From NCBI GenBank assembly GCA_963721065.1, contig CAVRHO010000005.1, positions 496,001-560,000 of the forward strand: DNA of 64,000 nt, given 5' to 3'. The stretch comes from CAWBLP01 sp963721065. Lineage in GTDB: Bacteria; Pseudomonadota; Alphaproteobacteria; Acetobacterales; Acetobacteraceae. Below, one piece after another: positions 7,943-15,495 of the stretch. The notes beneath the pieces were generated by a model, which was not told the origin of the DNA, did no database searches, and saw only the letters and a list, made by a program, of their open reading frames with translations. The position numbers were made by a program, and so were the translations under genes. How positions within the stretch are numbered: position 1 is the first letter of the stretch; each line of letters starts with the position of its first letter.

Positions 7943-9222
7943 TTACACCGTCTGCAGGATCGACTCCTCCTGCATTTCCGGCGTCATCTCCCGCCGCCAG
8001 TCGGCATCCCGCGGCAGCACCGCCTCATGCGCCCGCAACGGATAATAGCTGGTGCCGGTACCGTCGGGCGTGCCGCCCGCCTCGACCGTCTTCACCGCCT
8101 GACGCAGCAGCTTGCGCGCCTGGATGATCGCCTTGTCCGCCGGCCCCAGGTGTTCCTTGGAACGGTCCACGATCCGCCCCATGCTTTCCTGGATGGCGCG
8201 ATCCTGCACGTTGATCCCGTCGATGCCACTGTAGCTTTCGGTGCGCTGCACAAGGCGGTCCAGCAGGTAGTCGTTGGACCGGTTGGCGACCGGGCGGAAC
8301 GTCTTCTGGTCCACGTGCAGCGGCCCGTTGCCCAGGTTGCGCTCCAGCCGGTCTTCCTCATGCAACGGGCCATCCGGACAGGTACCGACCAGTTGAACAC
8401 CATGGTCGTGCCGTCATCCATCGGCACCCAGCAATGCCCCGCATCCAGCGGCAGCCCGCTTTCCGACTTCGACGGCCGGATCTGATGGAACGGCAGGATG
8501 AACTGGTAGGTGCGGACATGCATCTCCGCCTCGTCCAGCGGGCGGATGCCGGCGTACTGGTAGCCGTAGTCGGTCAGGTCCACCAGCAGCTGCGGCGCCT
8601 TGCCGCGGACGAACGGGCTGGACGGCTTGAACCCCCCGCGCGTGGACGTCTCGCTCATCAGCCGGTGCAGGATCGGCGCGTGCGAGGTGTCGATGCCGCC
8701 TTCCAGTCCCTGCAGCCAGTTGCACTCCTGGATCACCTTGGTGACATGCCGGTGGGTTTCCGGCGCCTGAGTCCAGGCGAATTTCGGCAGCGGCGGCATC
8801 TTCTCCGCCGGGCCCAGATATGCCCAGATCACCCCGCCCAGTTCCGCGGTGGGATAGGCCGGCGTGCGCACCTTCTGGCTGAAGTCGGTCTCCGCCGGCT
8901 CGTTCATCATGTCGGTGCACTGGCCGGTCACGTCGAACTTCCAGCCGTGATACACGCAGCGCAGCCCGCAATCCTCGTTGCGTCCGAAGTAGAGCGAGGC
9001 GCGGCGGTGCGGGCACAGTTCGTCCAGCAGGCCGATGCGGCCCTGGCTGTCGCGGAACGCGACCAGGTCCTCGCCCAGCAGGCGCACCCGCACCGGCGGG
9101 CAGTCGGGTTCGGGGATTTCCGAGGCCAGCAGCGCCGGCATCCAGTAGCGCCGCAGCGTGCGCCCCATGGGCGTATCCGGGCCGACGCGAGTGATCAGTT
9201 CGTTTTCTTCGCGCGACAGCAT
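7943..9222 (-). CDS. Rieske [2Fe-2S] aromatic ring-hydroxylating oxygenase, alpha subunit (frame broken)
   Basis: A Rieske non-heme iron oxygenase of the phthalate-4,5-dioxygenase type, about 426 aa when the frame is repaired. The Rieske cluster ligands are CPHR (near residue 70) and CVYHGWKF about 20 residues later. The mononuclear iron site includes EGGIDTSHAPILH. The reading frame is lost at about 8372-8384: the first part ends after VFNWSV and the C-terminal 140 residues (GPLHEEDRLERNLGNGPLHVD...) continue in another frame to the stop at 7943. GGGAGGAAA precedes the ATG at 9222. The break is probably an assembly indel. A reductase partner is not nearby. Confidence 0.88.
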
Positions 9223-9333
9223 GCCGCATTTCCTCCCTGGGATGATCCCGGAGCGGCATCGCCCTTGCGGGGAATACCGCCAGGCGAGCGAGACGCTATA
9301 CCTCTCCGCCGGCAGCGCAAGCGGTGGCGGGCG

Positions 9334-9380
9334 CCCCTGCCGACCGGGCCCTGCCGACCGGGCTCATGCCGACCGGGCCG
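9334..9380. repeat. Short tandem repeat around CTGCCGACCGGG
   Basis: Three copies of a 15-bp unit resembling CCCTGCCGACCGGGC lie in the gap between the Rieske oxygenase and the dehalogenase genes. Confidence 0.6.
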
Positions 9381-9419
9381 GCCCGTCGGGCAGCCCGTTC
9401 GTCAGGCGCAGTGGCGCGG

Positions 9420-10133
9420 CTACACGCCCAACTGCGTCGCCAGGTCCTCGATGTCCTTCGCCACCACGTCCCACTCCTGGTCCGCCGCATAGTCGCGCTT
9501 CTGGTGCGGCCCATACTCGGTCGGCCGGGGGAAGAACGCCGTCATCAGCCCGCAGCGGCGTGCGTTGGCCAGGTCGCCGTTATGCGCCGCCGCCATCATC
9601 ACCTCGCCCGGCTGCAGGTCCAGCAGCTTCGCCACGCCCAGATAGGTCTCCGGATCCGGCTTGTAGTGGCCGAACAGGTCGGAGCCGAACACCATGTCCC
9701 AGGGCAGCCCGGCATGCTTCGCCATCTTGGTCAGCAGCGCCACGTTGCCGTTGGACAGCGGCCCGATGATGAAGCGGCGCTTCAACCGCGTGAGGCCGGG
9801 CACCGAATCCGGCCACGGGTTCAGCCGGTGCCAGCCCAGGTTGATGTGCACCAGGTCGGCCTCGGACAGGCCCTTGATGCCGAACTCCGCCACCAGCCGG
9901 TCCAGCGAGCCGCGGTGCAGGTCGTCCAGCCTGGTCCACGGCACCTCGCCCTTGCGCACCCGGTCCATCGACGGGTGGTAGGCGGCGCGCCAGGCGTCCA
10001 CCAGCCCGGTCCAGTCCGCTGCGATGCCGCGCTGCTGGCCGAATGCGGTCAGCTCCGCGATCAGGCTGCCGCGCCAGTCCACGACTGTGCCGAACGTGTC
10101 GAACACGATCGCCACCGGCTGTCTCGTCGCCAT
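9420..10133 (-). CDS. Haloacid dehalogenase type II (HAD superfamily)
   Basis: A 237-residue HAD hydrolase. Motif I is FDTFGTVVDWRGSL with the nucleophile Asp (near residue 11); motif II is PLSNGN; the Lys is in GHYKPDPETYLG; and motif IV reads AAHNGDLANARRCG. The FDTFGTVVDW form and the AAHNGDL form match L-2-haloacid dehalogenases, which open C-halogen bonds through an aspartyl ester, although many homologues are phosphatases. GAGGAGGG precedes the ATG at 10133. It is divergent from the caspase-like gene at 10240. Confidence 0.88.
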   Translation of the reverse strand: MATRQPVAIVFDTFGTVVDWRGSLIAELTAFGQQRGIAADWTGLVDAWRAAYHPSMDRVRKGEVPWTRLDDLHRGSLDRLVAEFGIKGLSEADLVHINLGWHRLNPWPDSVPGLTRLKRRFIIGPLSNGNVALLTKMAKHAGLPWDMVFGSDLFGHYKPDPETYLGVAKLLDLQPGEVMMAAAHNGDLANARRCGLMTAFFPRPTEYGPHQKRDYAADQEWDVVAKDIEDLATQLGV

Positions 10134-10239
10134 GATCCGCCCTCCTCTTCCCCCAGAGAGCGAAGACCGCCTGGGTCAATGGGTCAAGCACGGTTGTTTG
10201 ATCTGGAAACCGAGCCGAATGCGATACAGGCTGCAAGGT

Positions 10240-11220
10240 ATGATACGCCTCGCCCTTCCCCTGCTCTGCCTGCTGCTGGTTCCCGCCGCCGCCCGCGCCG
10301 CGCCGCCCGGCCAGGCACTGGTGATCGGCGAGGCAGGCTACACCGGATTTCCGCCACTGCGGGCCTGCGCACTCTCCTCCAACAGCGTCAGTGCCGCGCT
10401 GCGCCGGCTCGGCTTCACCGTGGACCAGCAGAACGACGCCTCCAGCGGCGCCATCTTCGCCGGTATCGCCACGCTCAGCCGACGACTGAACGAGCATCCC
10501 CGGGCACCCGTGTTCATTTACGTGTGCAGCTACGCCACTGCGTTCGCCGAGCGACCGTTCCTGCTGCCCGTCTCGGCCACGGTCAACCGCGCGGCGGACG
10601 TGCTGACGCAGGGGCTGCTGGCAAAGACTCTGACGGACGTCGTTACCGCCAACAGCAAAGGGGCGGCCGTGATCGCACTGGACGCCATCCCGGCCCCCGA
10701 AGCACCGGCCGACCTGGCATTCGACCATCTTGCCACCGAATTGCCTTCCAACGTCGGCCTGATTGCACTCCGGGACAAGGCACATGGCAACCGGCCCACC
10801 CCGTTCGCCGCCCTGCTGGTGCCGGCGCTGAAAGGCCCGGATGTGAAAAGCGCCAAGTTGCTGGCGGACCTTCAGGCGCAGATCACGGCCGGCAAGACCG
10901 AGACCACCCAGATTGCCGCACTGCGCCTGCCGGATGACGGGCTGTACCTGGCGGAAGGCCTGCCCGCTGCTCAGGCCACGACTGCAGCGACCAGCACCGC
11001 CACGGTCACCGGCAGCCTGCCGGACCAGAGCAAGATGACGGACGAGCAACGCCGCCTGGTGCAGCGCGCGTTGGCGGCGCTGGGCTATTATGACGGCCGG
11101 ATCGACGGCATCATCGGCAAGGGAACGCGCGCCGCGATCCGCCGCTATCAACACGAACTGAAGCAGCCGATGACCGGCCACCTGACCGCCGATCAGGCGA
11201 CCAGCCTGGTCGGCGGCTGA
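10240..11220 (+). CDS. Degenerate caspase-like (peptidase C14) protein with peptidoglycan-binding domain
   Basis: A 326-residue secreted protein: signal peptide at 1-20 (LCLLLVPAAARA), caspase-like domain at about 25-190 and a peptidoglycan-binding_1 domain at about 262-325 (RALAALGYYDGRIDGIIGKG). The caspase fold can be followed through QALVIGEAGYTGFPPL and AALRRLGFTVD, but where active homologues have GHG this protein has CSY (96-98), and where they have the DACR-type Cys it has DAI (148-150). Both catalytic residues are missing, so it is probably a non-proteolytic binding or scaffold protein. ATG 10240 gives the best signal peptide; ATG 10219 is an alternative. It heads a tight run with a heme sensor and a kinase. 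Confidence 0.8.
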   Translation: MIRLALPLLCLLLVPAAARAAPPGQALVIGEAGYTGFPPLRACALSSNSVSAALRRLGFTVDQQNDASSGAIFAGIATLSRRLNEHPRAPVFIYVCSYATAFAERPFLLPVSATVNRAADVLTQGLLAKTLTDVVTANSKGAAVIALDAIPAPEAPADLAFDHLATELPSNVGLIALRDKAHGNRPTPFAALLVPALKGPDVKSAKLLADLQAQITAGKTETTQIAALRLPDDGLYLAEGLPAAQATTAATSTATVTGSLPDQSKMTDEQRRLVQRALAALGYYDGRIDGIIGKGTRAAIRRYQHELKQPMTGHLTADQATSLVGG

Positions 11221-11231
11221 GGACGCTGTCC

Positions 11232-12104
11232 ATGGGCCTGAAGGCCAAGTTCAACCTGATGATGTTGACAGCCTTCGTCGTCGGCCTCGGCCTGGTTGCC
11301 GCCTATTCCTGGCGTGTGGTGCACCAGAGCGCCCGCCGTGAGGTGCTGCAGCAAGCGGCCCTGATGATGGCGCAGGGCCGCGCAATCCGTCACTACACCG
11401 ATTCACAGATCGACCCGCTGCTGGCCGAACAGAACAAGGTCCGCTTCCTGCCGCAGAGCATCCCGTTCTTCGCCGCGCAGGAAACGCTGCGCATGCTGAC
11501 CCAGCAGTTTCCCGCCTATCACTACAAGGAAGCCGCGCTGAACCCCACCAATCCGGCAGACAGGGCCACCGACTGGGAAGCCGGTATGATCGACCGTTTC
11601 CGCCAGGACCCGCAACTGCAGAGCGCCACCATCACGCGGGACACACCGGAAGGCCGCGTGCTGGCCCTGGCGCATCCGATCCGGGTGAACGACAAGAATT
11701 GCCTGACCTGCCATTCCACGCCCGAAGCGGCACCGAGGCCGATGACCGATCTCTACGGCACCAGGAACGGCTTCGGCTGGAAGCTGGGCGAGGTGGTCGG
11801 CGCCCAGATCGTCTCGGTGCCGATGCAGGTGGCGCTGCAGCGCGCCAATGCCACCTTCGCGGAGTACGTCGGCGGCCTGGCCGTGATCCTGGCGGCCACG
11901 ATGCTGCTGCTGAACCTTGCCCTGCACTTCATGGTGGTCAAGCCGGTGCGCCGCATCGCCGCCCGCGCCGGCGACATCAGCACCGGCAATCTTGACGCAC
12001 CGGAGTTCGAGGTGCACGGACGCGACGAGATCGCCTCTCTGGCTACCTCGTTCAATCGAATGCGGCGTAGTCTGGCACGGGCGATGAAGCTGCTGGATGG
12101 GTGA
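11232..12104 (+). CDS. Tll0287-like (DUF3365) c-heme sensor with HAMP domain
   Basis: A 290-residue membrane sensor. An N-terminal membrane segment at about 8-28 is followed by a periplasmic Tll0287-like domain with a c-type heme-binding motif CLTCH (in NDKNCLTCHS). A second membrane helix (about 212-236, GGLAVILAATMLLLNLALHF) leads to a HAMP linker (VVKPVRRIAARAGDIS ... DEIASLATSFNRM). It ends right after HAMP with no kinase or methyl-accepting domain. Its last codons overlap the GTG of the next gene, a Ser/Thr kinase, so signal output may pass to that protein. Redox or NO sensing is known or proposed for the family; here it is inferred. Confidence 0.85.
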   Translation: MGLKAKFNLMMLTAFVVGLGLVAAYSWRVVHQSARREVLQQAALMMAQGRAIRHYTDSQIDPLLAEQNKVRFLPQSIPFFAAQETLRMLTQQFPAYHYKEAALNPTNPADRATDWEAGMIDRFRQDPQLQSATITRDTPEGRVLALAHPIRVNDKNCLTCHSTPEAAPRPMTDLYGTRNGFGWKLGEVVGAQIVSVPMQVALQRANATFAEYVGGLAVILAATMLLLNLALHFMVVKPVRRIAARAGDISTGNLDAPEFEVHGRDEIASLATSFNRMRRSLARAMKLLDG

Positions 12105-13165
12105 CGATTTCCGCGACCCCTGACATCCCGTCGCAAATTGGCCGCTACCGCGTGCAGCGTCTGCTCGGCCGCGGCGCCATGGGGGTCGTTTACGCGGCGC
12201 ATGACCCGGTCATCGACCGGCCCGTCGCGATCAAGCTGGTGCGCGTCGATCTGCTGTCGGGCGAGGACCGCGAAGACTTCCTTGCGCGGTTCCGGCGGGA
12301 AGCCCAGGCTGCCGGCCGCTGCATGCACCCCAACATCGTCGCCGTCTATGACTTCTCCATGCATGAGGGCAATCCGTTCCTCGCGATGGAGTATGTCGAG
12401 GGCCTGAGCCTGGCCGACCGGCTGCGCCAGTCGGGCCGGATCGCACCGGACGCCGCGGTGCAGCTTGTCCTGCAGGTGCTGGATGCGCTGGGCCTGGCGC
12501 ACATGGCCGGTGTGGTGCACCGGGACGTGAAACCCGCAAACATTCTGCTGGTGTCGGATCACCAGGTGAAGATGACGGATTTCGGTATCGCCCGGTTCGA
12601 CAACACCGACCAGACCCGGCACGGCGCCATTATCGGCACGCCGAGCTATATGTCGCCGGAACAGTGCCGCGGCGACCCGGTGGACGCCCGCACCGACGTC
12701 TTCTCCACCGGGGCAGTACTGTATGAGATGCTGACCGGGGAGCGGCCGTTCGGGCGCGGCGGCACCACCCAGGTGATCTACCGGTTGATGCACGAGGAAC
12801 CTCCGGCGATCGTCACCCCGCATCCGGCCGTCCCGCCGGCACTGACAGCCGTGCTGCGACGTGCGCTGGCCAAGCGCGTGGAGGCACGGTTCCCCTCGGC
12901 ACAGGCAATGGCCGCGGCGCTGCGTGCGGCGCCCGAGGAGACGGTGGTACTGTCCTCCCCGGCAACCACGCAGACGGGGATAGCCCAGGCCGAACTGGGC
13001 CGCGTCGAGCAGGCACTGGCCGAGCGCCTCGGGCCGATAGCGCGCGTGCTGGTGAAGCGGGCGTTGCGCGAGGCGCAATCGCCGGCGGAGTTGTGGCAGA
13101 TCCTGGCAACCCATATCGATCGTCCGGCAGACCGGGAGGCCTTCCTGCGCCAGGCGCCGCGCTGA
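12101..13165 (+). CDS. Serine/threonine protein kinase
   Basis: A 354-residue Hanks-type kinase without a transmembrane segment. Visible are the Gly-rich loop LGRGAMGVVY (22-31), the ATP-anchoring K45 in VAIKL, the catalytic HRDVKPAN (H140-D142), the DFG (160-162) and the activation/APE region GTPSYMSPEQCRGDP. All key residues are intact. The C-terminal 90 residues after the kinase domain have no recognised fold. The GTG at 12101 overlaps the stop of the HAMP sensor gene (GTGA), implying coupling and a stoichiometric relation. Substrates are unknown; motility genes just downstream are candidates by proximity only. Confidence 0.93.
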   Translation: MTISATPDIPSQIGRYRVQRLLGRGAMGVVYAAHDPVIDRPVAIKLVRVDLLSGEDREDFLARFRREAQAAGRCMHPNIVAVYDFSMHEGNPFLAMEYVEGLSLADRLRQSGRIAPDAAVQLVLQVLDALGLAHMAGVVHRDVKPANILLVSDHQVKMTDFGIARFDNTDQTRHGAIIGTPSYMSPEQCRGDPVDARTDVFSTGAVLYEMLTGERPFGRGGTTQVIYRLMHEEPPAIVTPHPAVPPALTAVLRRALAKRVEARFPSAQAMAAALRAAPEETVVLSSPATTQTGIAQAELGRVEQALAERLGPIARVLVKRALREAQSPAELWQILATHIDRPADREAFLRQAPR

Positions 13166-13328
13166 CACGTTGACCGATCCTTCCCTGCACGGACTGATCG
13201 CGTTCGTCGGCATGGTTGCCTGTCGCACTGCCGGCCGCTGGCCCTTCCCGCGGCCAGACCATACGCCCCTCCACTCTTCCTGCTGCGCGTAAGCAATTTG
13301 CTAACCCTTGCCGGGGAGAATGCCCGGC

Positions 13329-13778
13329 ATGGAGTGGGCACTCGAAATCGTCCTGGTCGTGCTGCTTGCGGTGACGCTGTTCCACGCGGTGCGGCTCGAG
13401 CGCGCGCTTGGTGTGCTGAAGCGCGACCGCGCAGTGCTGGAAGACCTTGTTGCCACCTTCAACGACAGCACCCGCCAGGCGGAATCGGGGGTCGATCGCC
13501 TGCACGCCGCGGCCGAAGGCGCCGGTCGGCAGGTCGCGCGCCAGATCGATGCCGCCAAAGCCCTCAAGGATGACATCGCGTTCCTGAGCGACCGCGGTGA
13601 ACGCCTGGCCGACCGGCTGGACGCACTGATCCGCACGGCCCGCCCGCTCGCGGCCGACCAGCCCCGACAACTCGTCACGCCGGACGCACGCCCGGCGGAA
13701 CCCGAGCAACCCGAACTGCCGCGCGTGCGCAGCCAGGCAGAGCGCGACCTGCTGAAGGCGCTCAAGATGGCACGCTGA
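13329..13778 (+). CDS. DUF6468-type flagellar accessory protein
   Basis: A 149-residue protein with one N-terminal membrane helix (ALEIVLVVLLAVTLFHAV) and a long helical, charged coiled-coil region (HAAAEGAGRQVARQIDAAKA) ending in a Pro-rich tail and RDLLKALKMAR. This matches the small DUF6468 proteins found in alphaproteobacterial flagellar operons, though recognition is from memory. The ATG at 13329 is preceded by GGGGAGA at good spacing; upstream in-frame TTG and ATG codons are less likely. Its stop overlaps the next start (TGATG), as expected for a two-gene unit with the MotE-like gene. Confidence 0.7.
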   Translation: MEWALEIVLVVLLAVTLFHAVRLERALGVLKRDRAVLEDLVATFNDSTRQAESGVDRLHAAAEGAGRQVARQIDAAKALKDDIAFLSDRGERLADRLDALIRTARPLAADQPRQLVTPDARPAEPEQPELPRVRSQAERDLLKALKMAR

Positions 13779-14434
13779 TGTCCACACTTCATGCACCCCG
13801 GCTGTTGCCGGCAACGATTGCCGCCCTGGCGGCGCTGCTGGCGATGAAGTCGATTTCGCTGGTTCGCGCCGCGCTACCGGACAAGCCACAGACCATGCTG
13901 ATGGCCAGAGCCACGGCAGCCGCACAGCACAACGCGCCCACGGCGGCCAGGGAAACGGCACCGCGGCCGGCGGTCTCGGCCCCTGACAGCGAGCCGAAAC
14001 CGGTAAGCCCCGCCGAACGCAAGGTTCTTCTGCAACTGCGCAAGCGCCGGCAGCGGCTCGACGCGCGGGAAGTTGCGCTGACGGCCCGCGAGTCGGTGCT
14101 GGCAGCGGCGGAAAAGCGGCTCGACGAACGCGTGAAGGAGCTGTCCGCACTGCAAAAGAAGCTGGAGGCGCTGCAAGCGAAGCGCAAGCAGCGGGAGGAG
14201 CTGGGCTGGCGCGGCCTGGTGAAGGTTTACGAGGTGATGAAGCCGCGGGACGCCGCAGCGATCTTCAACAAGCTGCAGATGAAGGTGCTGATCCCGGTGC
14301 TGCATCGCATGAAAGACCGCAACGCGGCACCGATCCTCGCTGCGATGGACCCGCAAAAGGCACGCGACGTCACTGCCGCACTCGCCAAACTGCAAACCGA
14401 CCACGACACCGCGGCGGGAATGCCCGGCGGCTGA
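13778..14434 (+). CDS. motE: MotE-like flagellar motor chaperone (MgtE N-like domain)
   Basis: A 218-residue protein with an N-terminal hydrophobic segment (LLPATIAALAALLAMKSISLV), an Ala/Pro linker, a coiled coil at about 85-145 (ARESVLAAAEKRLDERVKEL) and a C-terminal MgtE_N-like helical domain (VKVYEVMKPRDAAAIFNKL, ILAAMDPQKARDVTAALAKL). That architecture is MotE, which in rhizobia helps the periplasmic motor protein MotC fold. It overlaps the DUF6468 gene by one base and is followed by cheY and cheZ, supporting a motility role. No MotA/MotB of the flagellar type is beside it. Confidence 0.75.
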   Translation: MSTLHAPRLLPATIAALAALLAMKSISLVRAALPDKPQTMLMARATAAAQHNAPTAARETAPRPAVSAPDSEPKPVSPAERKVLLQLRKRRQRLDAREVALTARESVLAAAEKRLDERVKELSALQKKLEALQAKRKQREELGWRGLVKVYEVMKPRDAAAIFNKLQMKVLIPVLHRMKDRNAAPILAAMDPQKARDVTAALAKLQTDHDTAAGMPGG

Positions 14435-14461
14435 CGGTATCCGATCCCGGAGAACAGGCCC

Positions 14462-14848
14462 ATGATGATCGACAAGTCTATGAACGTCCTGATCGTGGAC
14501 GACTACAAAACGATGCTGCGTATCATTCGGAACCTGCTGAAGCAGATCGACTTCCACAACGTTGAGGAAGCCACCGACGGCGCCGAGGCGCTGTCGAAGC
14601 TGCGGGCAGGCAGTTTCGGACTGGTCATCAGTGACTGGAACATGCAGCCGATGACCGGCCTGCAATTGCTGCAGGAGGTACGTGCCGACGCCAAGCTGCG
14701 TACGACCCCGTTCATCATGGTTACCGCCGAAAGCAAGACCGAGAACGTCGTTGCGGCGAAGAAGGCCGGCGTTTCCAACTACATCGTCAAGCCGTTCAAC
14801 GCCGAGACACTCCGCGAAAAAATCGAGAAGGTGCTGGGCCATGCATGA
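14462..14848 (+). CDS. cheY: Chemotaxis response regulator CheY
   Basis: A single-domain receiver of 128 aa. The acidic pocket is D13/D14, the phospho-acceptor D58 (VISDWNM), with T88 (MVTAES) and K110 (IVKPFNAETL) completing the switch. FHNVEEATDGAEALSKL and WNMQPMTGLQLL are the typical CheY sequence, so phospho-CheY should bind the flagellar switch. The stop overlaps the cheZ start by 8 bp. Either of two neighbouring ATGs (14462, 14465) may be used. Confidence 0.93.
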   Translation: MMIDKSMNVLIVDDYKTMLRIIRNLLKQIDFHNVEEATDGAEALSKLRAGSFGLVISDWNMQPMTGLQLLQEVRADAKLRTTPFIMVTAESKTENVVAAKKAGVSNYIVKPFNAETLREKIEKVLGHA

Positions 14849-15495
14849 CCGCAGTCTTCAGCCCGTCCCGGTGAACGCCGAAGCACTCGGCGACCGCCTG
14901 AACGAGATCCGCACCCGCTATCCCGAAGTCATCGCCCGACATGGTGGGTGATGTGGTACGCGCGGTGCTGACCAGCATGAGCGGCGACCTGACCGCGCAG
15001 GAAACATCGTTGCTGGCCGAGGTTGAGGCGTTGGGCCGCACCATCTCCAGCGCCAAGCAGGAGATCGCCGCGCTGCGCGTGGATGACATCACCGCAAGTC
15101 ACATCCCGTTCGCCACCGACGAGCTGGATGCGATCGTGCACCACACCGCGTCGGCCACGCACGCCATTCTGGAAAGCTGCGAAACGCTGGATGAGGTCGC
15201 CGGCGCACTGACCGGCGAACCGGCGACGAAGCTGCAGGATGCCACGACGCGGATCTACGAGGCATGCAGCTTCCAGGACATCACCGGCCAACGCATCACC
15301 AAGGTGGTCACCACGCTGAAGACGATCGAGACCAAGGTTGCGCAGATCGTCTCCACGTTCGGACCGTCAGGCGCGGGCCGCGCGGCGGATCCGGCCGCCA
15401 CGCACGAGGAAGCTGCCCTGCTGAACGGCCCGCAACTGCCGACCGCGGCGATGGATCAGTCGGATATCGACAAGCTGCTAGCCAGTTTTGAATGA
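14841..15495 (+). CDS. cheZ: CheY phosphatase CheZ (frame broken)
   Basis: CheZ removes phosphate from CheY. The start is ATG 14841, inside the end of cheY, reading MHDRSLQPVPVNAEALGDRL. The frame then runs to a stop at about 14953, whereas the rest of the protein (VVGDVVRAVLTSMSGDLTAQ onward) is one base away and open to 15495. The signature helix with SFQDITGQRITKVVTTL (catalytic Asp and Gln) is intact, as is the C-terminal CheY-binding tail (MDQSDIDKLLASFE). The repaired protein would be about 217 aa, a normal length. The break near 14935-14945 is likely a one-base insertion. Confidence 0.88.
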
